NCBI GenBank assembly: GCA_900318395.1
Contig: ONKL01000001.1
Span: 39,018-103,017, forward strand
From: an uncultured Prevotella sp.
Lineage (GTDB): Bacteria; Bacteroidota; Bacteroidia; Bacteroidales; Bacteroidaceae
Direction of reading: 5' to 3'
DNA length: 64,000 nt
Part shown: piece by piece, positions 26,350 to 34,267 of the stretch
Numbering within the stretch: the stretch's first letter is position 1
Layout: each line of letters opens with the position of its first letter
Position numbers and translations under genes: made by a program
Notes under the pieces: generated by a model
Seen by the model: only the letters and a program-made list of their open reading frames with translations
Databases searched by the model: none
Told to the model about the DNA's origin: nothing

Positions 26350-27003
26350 TTATCCACCCCATTGGTTCAGCATTTCTTCACGTTCCAGGTCATCAATCAG
26401 AATCTCTGCCAGCGATAATATCACCTCTTTGGGCACCAGAAAACGCTGGTCGCTGCTTTGTGGATTGATGGATTGCAGGAAGTGCCCCATCTCGCCTTTA
26501 TAGACCTCTCGCATACGATTGTTACCACCAAGCTCATCCGAACAAGAATAGGCGACATTGGCCAATCGGTCGCAGAGTTTCACAAATGGGGCATAGGGTG
26601 TCTCACGGATGCCCTTATAGTATTTCTCCCCTGCCCTTTCTGCTCGCGTACGACCCTTATCATTAGTCAGGGCATATACAATCTCTGTCGCCATCAGAGC
26701 TTGTTCTTCCGTCAACAAAGCTCTGGCCTGATGTAGCACGTCATTATACGTCAGTCTGGCATCCTCAATACTATCGTGGAAAAAACCAGCAAAGAACAAG
26801 GGCAGCACATCGTCCTCTTTGACACAGACCAAGTGACCATATTGGTTGATAGCCTCCACTACCATATCCAGATGATAGCCGTATGGCAGATTGTCGCCAT
26901 AGGTCTGATTCACGCTCTGATGAAGCTCGTGAGCCACCTTGCGCATTTGCTCTATCTTATCGGCGTACTGTTCCTGACAAGCCTGAAATTCCTCTTTGGT
27001 CAT
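26350..27003 (-). CDS. HD-domain phosphohydrolase (RelA/SpoT hydrolase-like, HD_4 type)
   Basis: The 217-residue protein has the metal-binding pattern of small SpoT-like hydrolases: H44, the HD pair H76-D77 and E80-D81 in FFHDSIEDA, and a later KLCDRLANV segment containing the last aspartate. Such MESH1-like proteins hydrolyse ppGpp or other nucleotides. There is no synthetase domain. A -7 box TAATTTTG lies upstream on the minus strand (27034-27027). The gene stands alone between the pheA leader and the divergent SDR gene. Its real substrate cannot be read from the sequence. Confidence 0.8.
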   Translation of the reverse strand: MTKEEFQACQEQYADKIEQMRKVAHELHQSVNQTYGDNLPYGYHLDMVVEAINQYGHLVCVKEDDVLPLFFAGFFHDSIEDARLTYNDVLHQARALLTEEQALMATEIVYALTNDKGRTRAERAGEKYYKGIRETPYAPFVKLCDRLANVAYSCSDELGGNNRMREVYKGEMGHFLQSINPQSSDQRFLVPKEVILSLAEILIDDLEREEMLNQWGG

Positions 27004-27093
27004 AATGATATTCTGTTATTCTGATGCAAAATTAATTAAAATCTTTTTAATCCACAAATATCATGGCAAAAAAATCGTATCTTTGTAGCCGTT

Positions 27094-27852
27094 ATGAAGA
27101 AAAAGACTATACTTATCACAGGAGCTACGAGTGGTATTGGACTCGGTTGCGCCCGCAAGTTCGCTGAAAATGGCGACAGAATTATCCTCAACGGCAGAAA
27201 CATTGAGAAGTTGGAAACCATCCGTCAGGAGCTGGAGGCTAAGGGCACAGAGGTACTGGTGCTCGTCTTTGACGTCAGAGACCGCGAGGCTTCCAAGAAG
27301 GCCATTGAGGACCTGCCTGCTGAATGGCAGCAGATCGATGTTCTCGTGAATAACGCTGGACTGGCTCTCGGACTAGAGCCGGAATACGAAGGCGACCTCG
27401 ATGATTGGGAGACGATGATCGATACGAACATCAAGGGACTGTTGACGATGACCCGTCTGGTGGTGCCACAGATGATTGCCCGCAACAGTGGACACATTAT
27501 TAATATAGGTAGTGTGGCTGGAGATGCTGCCTATGCAGGAGGTAACGTCTACTGTGCCACAAAGGCAGCCGTCAAGGCGCTTAGCGACGGACTTCGCATC
27601 GACGTAGCCAATACGGCAGTACGTGTTACCAATCTCAAACCAGGACTGGTAGAAACAAATTTCAGCAACATCCGTTTCCATGGAGATACGGAGCGCGCAG
27701 CCAAACTCTATCAGGGCATCAAGCCGCTGACGGGTGACGATATCGCTGATGTAGCTGTCTATGCAGCCAATGCCCCAGAGCATGTGCAGATTGCTGAGGT
27801 GCTCATCCTGGCTACTCACCAAGCCAGCGGAAGCGTCATCGTCAGGAAGTAA
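27094..27852 (+). CDS. Short-chain dehydrogenase/reductase (YdfG-like)
   Basis: The 252-residue SDR has the nucleotide-binding TGATSGIG motif (residues 9-16), NNAG, catalytic Ser in INIGSVAG, and the YCATK motif with Tyr and Lys. The sequence most resembles the YdfG group, NADP-dependent 3-hydroxy-acid or serine dehydrogenases. A -7 box TATCTTTG lies at 27078-27085, just before the start codon at 27094. Its 3' end overlaps the convergent msrC stop by 11 bp. Confidence 0.88.
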   Translation: MKKKTILITGATSGIGLGCARKFAENGDRIILNGRNIEKLETIRQELEAKGTEVLVLVFDVRDREASKKAIEDLPAEWQQIDVLVNNAGLALGLEPEYEGDLDDWETMIDTNIKGLLTMTRLVVPQMIARNSGHIINIGSVAGDAAYAGGNVYCATKAAVKALSDGLRIDVANTAVRVTNLKPGLVETNFSNIRFHGDTERAAKLYQGIKPLTGDDIADVAVYAANAPEHVQIAEVLILATHQASGSVIVRK

Positions 27853-28297
27853 ACAGGAGCTGACAGATGGTCTCGAGGTGCTGACGATCAATCTCATCGA
27901 AGGTACCCAGCTCCTTGCTGTCGATATCCAATACCGCCACAATTTCACCATCGGGCGAGAAGACAGGTACCACGATTTCTGATCGTGAAAGACTGCTGCA
28001 GGCAATGTGGCCTGGGAACTTTTCAACATCAGGGACAACAAGTGTTGTGCGCTGCTTCCAGGCAGAGCCACACACACCACGCCCAAAGGGAATATGCATA
28101 CAGGCTACCGGACCTTGGAACGGACCTAGAATCAGTTCTTCGCCCACCACCCGATAGAATCCTGTCCAAAAAAATCCCATCTCTTCATGGATGGCTGCAG
28201 CCACATTTGCCATCTTTGCTACCAGGTCGGTCTCACCTTGCGTCAAAGCTCGTATCTGCTCTGTCAGCAATTGGTATTTCTCTTCTTTATTCATCAT
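27842..28297 (-). CDS. msrC: Free methionine-(R)-sulfoxide reductase (GAF domain)
   Basis: The 151-residue GAF protein has the three cysteines of fRMsr: C66 in QGPVACMHIP, C76 in GRGVCGSAW and C100 in PGHIACSS. It also has the GFYRV strand and the final VLDIDSKELGTFD motif. It reduces free methionine R-sulfoxide in the cytoplasm using thioredoxin. It is the last gene of a four-gene minus-strand run with three peptidases (gap 28 bp). Its stop overlaps the end of the SDR gene. Confidence 0.92.
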   Translation of the reverse strand: MMNKEEKYQLLTEQIRALTQGETDLVAKMANVAAAIHEEMGFFWTGFYRVVGEELILGPFQGPVACMHIPFGRGVCGSAWKQRTTLVVPDVEKFPGHIACSSLSRSEIVVPVFSPDGEIVAVLDIDSKELGTFDEIDRQHLETICQLLFTS

Positions 28298-28325
28298 AAC
28301 ATTTCATTCTCTTTTTGACATAAGA

Positions 28326-28847
28326 TTATTTGGCGACAAAGCCTTTCTTCGTTCTGCGAAAGGCATTCTGACGAAGAGAGCCCTTGACGAGATCGAAGTA
28401 GACAGCCGGATCTCTGGGCTTTCCGTCAACACGCGTCTCAAAATGAAGATGGGGGGTAGAAGCACGTCCAGTCTGACCCGTCAAGGCAATCACCTGACCA
28501 GCTCGTACCTTTGCGCCTTGTTTGACAAGATTTTTTGAGTTATGCGCATAGTACGTCTCCAGCCCGTTAGCATGCTTGATACGTACCAGATTACCATAAC
28601 CGGAAAAGGTGCCCGAGAAGACGACCTCACCGTCGAACGCAGCAAAGATCTTATCCTTGTTCTTCGTCTTGAGATCAACTCCCGTATGACGCTTGCCGTC
28701 ACGCTGTCCGTAGGGACTGATAACTTTGGCGCCAGGCAGGGGGAAATACCACTTACCAGTATCTCCTGCTTCTGTCGGATAGTTGCGATGAGAGCAACCA
28801 GACAACAGCAGCAGGAGACACAGAAATGGTAATAGTCGTTTCATCAA
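28326..28847 (-). CDS. M23 peptidase lipoprotein (LytM-type peptidoglycan hydrolase)
   Basis: The 173-residue protein has a lipobox LLSGC with C18 as the lipid-anchored residue, then a LytM domain with H54xxxD58 (HTGVDL), H102 and the HLHFE motif (H133, H135) that bind catalytic zinc. All ligands are present, so it should cut peptidoglycan peptide bridges at the inner face of the outer membrane. It lies 15 bp after the C1 peptidase gene in the same operon. Confidence 0.92.
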   Translation of the reverse strand: MMKRLLPFLCLLLLLSGCSHRNYPTEAGDTGKWYFPLPGAKVISPYGQRDGKRHTGVDLKTKNKDKIFAAFDGEVVFSGTFSGYGNLVRIKHANGLETYYAHNSKNLVKQGAKVRAGQVIALTGQTGRASTPHLHFETRVDGKPRDPAVYFDLVKGSLRQNAFRRTKKGFVAK

Positions 28848-28862
28848 CAGCGACAGTGATCT

Positions 28863-30251
28863 TTATTCGTCGGGCAGGAAGAGCGGATCCTCAGGCATCA
28901 ACATAACTGGTTCACTGTCAGCGGCCTTCAGGATATTCTCCGGCACATATTTCTTGTCGACAACCAGTCGGAACATATACTCACGGAACCAGCGATCAGT
29001 CATAATCAGACATCCCTGCTGCCCCCATGAAGCGCCCCAAGAGTTCTCCACCTTCCACTTGATGGCCTGACCGTTTGCATCGAGATCGACAGCCGTGAGT
29101 GTCATCGCATGAGTCGATCCGCTGTCGAAGGTCGAGATGCGTTGAGCCTTATCCATACCGAAAGTCGTTCCGAAGAGCGAACCGTAGTCATAATTCTCCG
29201 TATCAGCATAGCCACGCTTACGATCGAGGAACTTACCCACATCGTAGCTGCTGTACATCTTACGCCCGTCCTTCAACGAGGCGATAGCCATCTGCTCGAT
29301 ATCCTCCATAGGCAGGTTCACGTATTTCCAGTTGTGTCCGTCGTAGGTGTGACGATCATACTCCACCTCGTAGGTCTTATAATAGGGACGACGCGGATCG
29401 TTCATCGCCATGATGAAAGAGCCAGTGATGGGACCTCCCACAACCTCCTTGGCAAACTGCAGAGGTGTGTACTCCTTAGCTGGTGCAAGGGCTTTACCGT
29501 TTTTGTCCTTAAAGGCGTAGGTGAACGTCTGTACAGGCTCTCCGATAGTGAGGCAGAGGATATGATAGACCTCTGCAAGCATCTGAGTCTTAGCCTTTTT
29601 GATGTCGGCAGCCGATTTCTTTGCAGACACCATGTCGCGCAACTGGAGCCCGAACTCACGGAGTTTCGACGAAACGATCTTGGCAGCCATCGACGTATTA
29701 TCGCTCGAATAGCTCTCGGGCATCACCTCTGAGGGTACAAGACCATATTTGTCGACCAGATCAGAGACACCACAGAACGTTCCTCCATCATTGATGGGAT
29801 TTTGGAAGAAGAACCGCACACGCTGATGGTCGATAGGTTCCTTGGCCGTATCGATAACACCCTGCAGCATCAGGTTGGCCTTTTCGAGCTGATCCCAGAA
29901 GAACAGATAAGCCTGCGAGAACTCCATAGCGACAGAATCGCGCTGTGCCAGATTGGAACGCAGCACATTAAGACCGCTGAACATCCAGCAACGTCCAGAC
30001 GATTTCTGATCTGTAATCGACTGTTTGGGAGTCTCTACACTGAAATAGGTGTCGAAGGCACGTGCATTCTGATGATTTCTGGACAAGGCCTCGATGCTGT
30101 TAGCGGCGATGGCATTGGCAATTGCACGGTTAACGGGCTGCTGACTGCGCTGGATGTCGCGCAGCATCTCCTGAGAGATGGCTCCTGTCTGAGCCTGTGC
30201 CGACATCAGAATAGCTGAAAGACAGGCTGTTACGATATAGCTTCGTTTCAT
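28863..30251 (-). CDS. Exported C1B-type cysteine aminopeptidase (bleomycin hydrolase/PepC family)
   Basis: The 462-residue protein begins with a signal peptide (ends near SAQAQ). The C1B motif SSGRCWMFSG holds nucleophile C88, a histidine follows in STHAMTLTAV, and the asparagine in KVENSWGASWG. Most bleomycin hydrolases are cytoplasmic, but secreted members are frequent in Bacteroidales. It should remove N-terminal residues from peptides in the periplasm. The start codon overlaps the M48 stop by 4 bp (ATGA), which implies coupled translation. Confidence 0.9.
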   Translation of the reverse strand: MKRSYIVTACLSAILMSAQAQTGAISQEMLRDIQRSQQPVNRAIANAIAANSIEALSRNHQNARAFDTYFSVETPKQSITDQKSSGRCWMFSGLNVLRSNLAQRDSVAMEFSQAYLFFWDQLEKANLMLQGVIDTAKEPIDHQRVRFFFQNPINDGGTFCGVSDLVDKYGLVPSEVMPESYSSDNTSMAAKIVSSKLREFGLQLRDMVSAKKSAADIKKAKTQMLAEVYHILCLTIGEPVQTFTYAFKDKNGKALAPAKEYTPLQFAKEVVGGPITGSFIMAMNDPRRPYYKTYEVEYDRHTYDGHNWKYVNLPMEDIEQMAIASLKDGRKMYSSYDVGKFLDRKRGYADTENYDYGSLFGTTFGMDKAQRISTFDSGSTHAMTLTAVDLDANGQAIKWKVENSWGASWGQQGCLIMTDRWFREYMFRLVVDKKYVPENILKAADSEPVMLMPEDPLFLPDE

Positions 30252-31147
30252 TTCTTAATCGATTTTTTGGTGGTTGTGCTAGTTTTCTTTGTTGCTGTGG
30301 TGGTCTTAGCCTTTGTCGTTGTGGCAGTTGTCGTCGCCTTGGGCTTATAGTACTTCTGAGCCTCAGGCAGCCAACCCTGAATCTGGCGGATACGGGTTTC
30401 ATCAGAAGGGTGATCGCTCAGGAATTCGGCAGGCTTGTTCTGCGACATAGAGGCCATGCGTTGCCAGAACGTAAGGGCAGCCTGAGGATCATAGCCAGCC
30501 ATCGCTGCGAAGATCAGACCCATGTGGTCGGCCTCGCTCTCGTGATTACGCGAATACTTCAGGTTGCTGAAGTTGAAGCCCTGTGCAGCGACAGCCTGGA
30601 TGATCGACGTGGTGTTCGTTCCCAAGCCCATGCCACCAAGGACGGCTGCACCGATCTGCATACCATACTGCTGCTTCATCTGCGTACTCATCTGCTCGGC
30701 AGAGTGACGGGCTACGGCGTGGGCAATCTCATGTCCCAGCACGATGGCCAGCGAGGCCTCATCCTGGGTGACGGGCAGGATGCCCTCATACACACAAATC
30801 AGTCCGCCAGGCATACACCATGCGTTCACCTGCTTGTCCTGCACGAGGTTGAACTGCCATTTGTAATATTGGAGATCGTTCTGCAGTCCAGCAGCAGTCA
30901 AGTAGCTGGTGACGGCATTGGCCAGATTCTGCCCCACCCTCTTCACCATCGCCGTATTGGCAGCATTGGTCGAAAGCTTGGCAGTCTTCATAAAGTCCTG
31001 ATACTGCTGAGTGGAGAGGCTGAGGATATCACCGTCGCTCACCATCAGACTTTGCTGGCGCCCCGTAATGGGCACTGTGTTGGTCGTTCCGCAGCTGACG
31101 AGTACAGCTGCGACCAAAGTCATAAGAATAATCCTTAAACTTTTCAT
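30248..31147 (-). CDS. M48-family metalloprotease lipoprotein with Thr/Lys-rich tail
   Basis: The 299-residue product starts MKSLRIILMTLVAAVLVSCG with a lipobox cysteine, then has the zinc motif HEIAH (139-143) in VLGHEIAHAVARH and the third ligand in NHESEADHMG. This fits BepA/LoiP-like periplasmic proteases in outer-membrane protein quality control. The last ~35 residues are a low-complexity Thr/Lys/Ala tail. The ATG at 31147 is chosen over longer in-frame starts because it gives the lipoprotein signal and follows the promoter at 31178-31208. Confidence 0.88.
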   Translation of the reverse strand: MKSLRIILMTLVAAVLVSCGTTNTVPITGRQQSLMVSDGDILSLSTQQYQDFMKTAKLSTNAANTAMVKRVGQNLANAVTSYLTAAGLQNDLQYYKWQFNLVQDKQVNAWCMPGGLICVYEGILPVTQDEASLAIVLGHEIAHAVARHSAEQMSTQMKQQYGMQIGAAVLGGMGLGTNTTSIIQAVAAQGFNFSNLKYSRNHESEADHMGLIFAAMAGYDPQAALTFWQRMASMSQNKPAEFLSDHPSDETRIRQIQGWLPEAQKYYKPKATTTATTTKAKTTTATKKTSTTTKKSIKK

Positions 31148-31177
31148 CTCTTTTTGCTCATGAATGGTTTCTGAGTG

Positions 31178-31208
31178 CAAAGTAAGCAAAAAAATCTGAG
31201 ACATGCAA
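31178..31208 (-). promoter_or_regulatory. Promoter of the M48-C1-M23-msrC operon
   Basis: Minus-strand TTTG (31208-31205), 19-20 nt, TTACTTTG (31185-31178). The -7 box differs from TAnnTTTG at one base. Confidence 0.55.
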
Positions 31209-31220
31209 ATTTTAGGCATA

Positions 31221-31247
31221 AAAAAGAGGCATTCCTCACGGAATGCC
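31221..31247 (-). terminator. Intrinsic terminator of the small secreted-protein gene
   Basis: GGCATTCC (31228-31235) pairs with GGAATGCC (31240-31247), loop TCAC; on the minus strand the stem is followed by CTC and T6. Confidence 0.8.
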
Positions 31248-31276
31248 CCCAAATAATGAATTTACTATCAACCTTC

Positions 31277-31639
31277 TTACTTAACAAGACCACGATTATT
31301 AAGCGTGGTGTTCAACAGTGTGAGATAAGTACGCATCTGTTTGTCGTTCAGTACGTAACGCATCCACTTTACATCGTTCTCGATGGCACGATCTACAAGC
31401 GCTTTGCGATCGTTGTTGCTATACTGAGCAGCAAACATCAACTCAGAAGCAAACGTGTGGTGGATCTCAGCTACAGCTTCCTTCTGGTCGTCGGCCAGAT
31501 TCAGTGCTGATGAGAGCTTATTCATATTGACATTCAACTCGTAAGCCTCAACGTTGTTAACACTGGCTGCGTTCTCACCTTCAGCAAATGCAGTTGTCAT
31601 ACTCAGCATTGCTACTAATGTCAAAATCATCTTTTTCAT
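31277..31639 (-). CDS. Small exported helical protein of unknown function
   Basis: The 120-residue product has a signal peptide (MKKMILTLVAMLSMTTAFAE) and a mature part predicted to be helical. The patterns LADDQKEAVAEIH and LNDKQMRTYLTLLNTTL recall Spy/CpxP-type LTxxQ proteins, but the similarity is weak. A -7 box TACCTTTG (minus, 31738-31731) lies about 90 bp upstream and a strong terminator follows, so it is a single-gene unit. It may be abundant, as it has its own promoter and terminator (inference). Confidence 0.75.
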   Translation of the reverse strand: MKKMILTLVAMLSMTTAFAEGENAASVNNVEAYELNVNMNKLSSALNLADDQKEAVAEIHHTFASELMFAAQYSNNDRKALVDRAIENDVKWMRYVLNDKQMRTYLTLLNTTLNNRGLVK

Positions 31640-31882
31640 CTTTTTACCCTTTCTTTCTTTACTCAGAGCGGTGTGTCAATCCACTCCTACTTAAATACTA
31701 AATTGTTATCCTTTATGTCTTTTGACGGTGCAAAGGTACGGCGATTTTTTGGTTTACGCAAGCGTTTACGCCAAATTGTGTGCGGACACAGCCTTTTTGT
31801 TGACGCAGGTCAAATAATCGGGAGATATATGATTTTTTTAGATTTTTCCTTGCAAAGTAGCTTGTTTTTCGGGGAAAATGCG

Positions 31883-31890
31883 TACCTTTG
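31883..31890 (+). promoter_or_regulatory. -7 element of the slyD-aroC pair
   Basis: TACCTTTG at 31883-31890; a TTG at 31862-31864 lies 18 nt upstream. This rules out the earlier in-frame start at 31878. Confidence 0.55.
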
Positions 31891-31925
31891 TCCCCCAAAT
31901 TACTATAATATATATAATAAGGTAT

Positions 31926-32528
31926 ATGGAAGAGAAAAAAAACAAGTTCATGTCGGTGGTCTACCAGCTCTACAGCATCGCTGACGGTGAGAAACATCTT
32001 GAGGAGCAGACTGGCGACGAGCGCCCATTCGAGTTTATTACAGGTTTCAGCATTGCCCTCGACGCTTTTGAGCAGCAGGTGATGGAACTCGAGAAAGGGG
32101 CGAAGTTCGACTTCACCCTTCAGCCCTCAGAGGCTTTCGGAGATTACGAGCCCGAGGGCGTGCACAAGCTGGGGCGCGACGTATTCATGATTAACGGTCA
32201 TTTCGACCATGAGAATATCTTCGAGGACGCCGTTATCACCCTGATGGACAATGAGGACCATCAGTTTATGGCAAAAGTCAAGAAGATCGAGGAAGATGGT
32301 GTGACGATCGACACCAACCACCCTCTTGCAGGCAAGGTACTCAACTTCGTAGGTACCGTGATTGAGAATCGCGATGCAACCGACGAGGAGATCCAGCACC
32401 TGATCAAGCATCTGACAGGCGGCTGCGGGCACCATCATGGAGGCTGCAACTGCGATGATTGCCAGAAAGAAGGCTGCGAAGGCCATCATCACCACGAGGA
32501 CGGCTGCGGATGTGGCCATTGTCATTAA
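31926..32528 (+). CDS. slyD: SlyD-like FKBP peptidyl-prolyl isomerase with metal-binding tail
   Basis: The 200-residue protein has the FKBP-SlyD layout: N-terminal FKBP strand, insert-in-flap chaperone domain (YEPEGVHKLGRDVF), NHPLAGKVLNF, and a C-terminal Cys/His-rich tail (about 165-200) with CGHHHGGC and HHHHEDGCGCGHCH. SlyD assists folding and delivers nickel; the tail should bind Ni or Zn. The ATG at 31926 follows a promoter box at 31883. aroC lies 42 bp downstream and may be co-transcribed. Confidence 0.9.
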   Translation: MEEKKNKFMSVVYQLYSIADGEKHLEEQTGDERPFEFITGFSIALDAFEQQVMELEKGAKFDFTLQPSEAFGDYEPEGVHKLGRDVFMINGHFDHENIFEDAVITLMDNEDHQFMAKVKKIEEDGVTIDTNHPLAGKVLNFVGTVIENRDATDEEIQHLIKHLTGGCGHHHGGCNCDDCQKEGCEGHHHHEDGCGCGHCH

Positions 32529-32570
32529 GAATTTAACAGATTAGATTAATAACTAAAAGCATTTTGAGGG

Positions 32571-33641
32571 GTGAATAGTTTCGGTAACCAATTCAGGCTG
32601 ACAACGTTTGGCGAGAGTCACGGAGAAGCCATCGGAGGCGTCATTGACGGTATGCCGCCAGGCATCGACATCGATCTGGATTTCATTCAGAGTGAGCTGA
32701 ACCGTCGCCGCCCAGGACAGAGTAAGATTACCACATCGAGGCAAGAGCCCGATCAGGTGGAACTGTTGAGTGGAGTCTTCGAGGGGAAATCGACGGGATG
32801 TCCCATCGGCTTTATCGTGCGCAACACCAATCAGCACTCTCAGGACTATGAGAATATGCGCTGCCTCTACCGCCCCTCACATGCCGACTATACCTATCAT
32901 CAGAAGTACGGCATACGCGACCATCGTGGAGGCGGACGGTCTTCTGCCCGTATCACCATCAGCCGCTGTGTAGGTGGAGCGCTGGCCAAACTGGTACTCA
33001 ACCAACTGGGAATCAGCGTTCAGGCATATACCTCGCAGGTGGGCGACATTGCCTTGGAGCGTGACTATCATCTGTATGATCTCTCAAAGACAGAGACGAA
33101 TGCCGTGCGCTGTCCTGACGAAGAGAAAGCTGCCCAGATGGAAGCCCTGATCACTAAGCTGAAGGCTGAGGGCGATACCATTGGGGGCATCATCACCTGT
33201 GTCGTCAAAGGCTGTCCAGCAGGTCTTGGAGAACCCGAGTTCGGCAAACTCCATGCAGCCTTAGGCTCAGCGATGCTCAGCATCAATGCCGTGAAAGGCT
33301 TTGAATATGGCGAGGGATTCGCAGGCGTCACCGCTCGCGGTTCCGAGCAGAATGATGTGTTCCGCTGCGTCAACGGCACGGTGACAACCGATACCAACCA
33401 TAGTGGAGGTATTCAGGGAGGCATTTCCAACGGCCAGGATATCTACTTCCGCGTAGCCTTCAAACCCGTTGCAACCATCCTGTCAGAACAGGAAACTATC
33501 GATACAGAAGGCAACCCCACCCGATTCACCGCTCATGGGCGTCACGACCCCTGTGTTCTGCCTCGCGCCGTGCCCGTGGTCGAGGCGATGGCAGCAATGA
33601 CGATTTTAGACTCTTATCTTGCTAATAAAATGTTAAAATAG
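32571..33641 (+). CDS. aroC: Chorismate synthase
   Basis: The 356-residue protein begins [19 protein letters not shown] and has the AroC signatures [29 protein letters not shown] and [14 protein letters not shown]. It converts EPSP to chorismate using reduced FMN without net redox change. The start is GTG at 32571, with GAGGG just upstream as a possible ribosome site. It supplies the substrate for the aromatic operon at 22-26 kb. Confidence 0.95.
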   Translation: MNSFGNQFRLTTFGESHGEAIGGVIDGMPPGIDIDLDFIQSELNRRRPGQSKITTSRQEPDQVELLSGVFEGKSTGCPIGFIVRNTNQHSQDYENMRCLYRPSHADYTYHQKYGIRDHRGGGRSSARITISRCVGGALAKLVLNQLGISVQAYTSQVGDIALERDYHLYDLSKTETNAVRCPDEEKAAQMEALITKLKAEGDTIGGIITCVVKGCPAGLGEPEFGKLHAALGSAMLSINAVKGFEYGEGFAGVTARGSEQNDVFRCVNGTVTTDTNHSGGIQGGISNGQDIYFRVAFKPVATILSEQETIDTEGNPTRFTAHGRHDPCVLPRAVPVVEAMAAMTILDSYLANKMLK

Positions 33642-33680
33642 TAACAAATGTTTTTGTTTTGCAAAAAAAACAAATAATTA

Positions 33681-33712
33681 TTTGGAGAATAGTCGAATTA
33701 ATCGTATATTTG
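33681..33712 (+). promoter_or_regulatory. Consensus promoter of a candidate small RNA
   Basis: TTTG (33681-33684), 20 nt, TATATTTG (33705-33712). Confidence 0.72.
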
Positions 33713-33718
33713 CAATCG

Positions 33719-33814
33719 CATTGGCGGGTTTGTGAAAATCCCAATATGCTTTAGTTAAGTCTAGTTTAGTTTTTGTGTTGGTTGAGGGCTGTCAGTTGAC
33801 AGCCCTCAAATTTT
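33719..33814 (+). ncRNA. Candidate ~95-nt small RNA
   Basis: A transcript from the promoter would hold a 5' hairpin region (GCATTGG against CCAATATGC, imperfect), a single-stranded stretch with repeated TAGTTTAG-like words, and an intrinsic terminator. The terminator is GAGGGCTGTC pairing with GACAGCCCTC at 33784-33807, followed by AAATTTT. No open reading frame of note is inside. Confidence 0.55.
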
Positions 33815-33830
33815 ATGATGTTTGCCTTCG

Positions 33831-33856
33831 AAAAAGGGCTGCCGATTGGCAGCCCT
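33831..33856 (-). terminator. Terminator of the VgrG-DUF4280 operon
   Basis: AGGGCTGCC (33835-33843) pairs with GGCAGCCCT (33848-33856); on the minus strand T5 follows. It lies 9 bp after the DUF4280 stop. Confidence 0.8.
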
Positions 33857-33865
33857 AAATGCTAT

Positions 33866-34258
33866 TCATTTTACATTCGCTTTAGCAGCGTTTCCTGGAT
33901 TTTTGATTGAGATAGTGCCATTCCACATACACGAACACGTGCAACTGTCGGTCAGGGCTGGCGTATTCTTCACCTTCATCTGCGCACTGCCAGGCGTCCA
34001 AGCCGACACGATGGCAGGAACACACGGCTGTGGCGTCAATGTTCCCATAGCTGCTGATGTAGCCGTTTGCACCTGAGGGTTTGCTATAGATTGACACATA
34101 CCAAAAGTCGGTATATTTGTACCAGGCGACATATCCTGAATCGTTGCCATTAGCATATTACCACATTTAGGTCGCGTTGGATCAGCGACAGCCAGAGTTG
34201 TTGGTGCAGTACCAAAACTACACTGGAGCATTGCTCCTGTTGTAACAAGTTTTCCCAT
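33866..34258 (-). CDS. DUF4280 PAAR-like spike-tip protein
   Basis: The 130-residue protein starts MGKLVTTGAMLQCSFGTAP and has paired cysteines (C13, C32 region, CTCSC) and a TPGSAQMKVKNTPAL motif, the pattern of DUF4280/PAAR-like proteins. PAAR proteins sharpen the tip of VgrG spikes in type VI secretion and other contractile injection machines. The first gene of this operon encodes a VgrG-like protein, which fits. No tube, sheath or baseplate genes are in the window. Its stop is followed by a terminator, so it is the last gene of the operon. Confidence 0.85.
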   Translation of the reverse strand: MGKLVTTGAMLQCSFGTAPTTLAVADPTRPKCGNMLMATIQDMSPGTNIPTFGMCQSIANPQVQTATSAAMGTLTPQPCVPAIVSAWTPGSAQMKVKNTPALTDSCTCSCMWNGTISIKNPGNAAKANVK

Positions 34259-34267
34259 ATTACTTAT

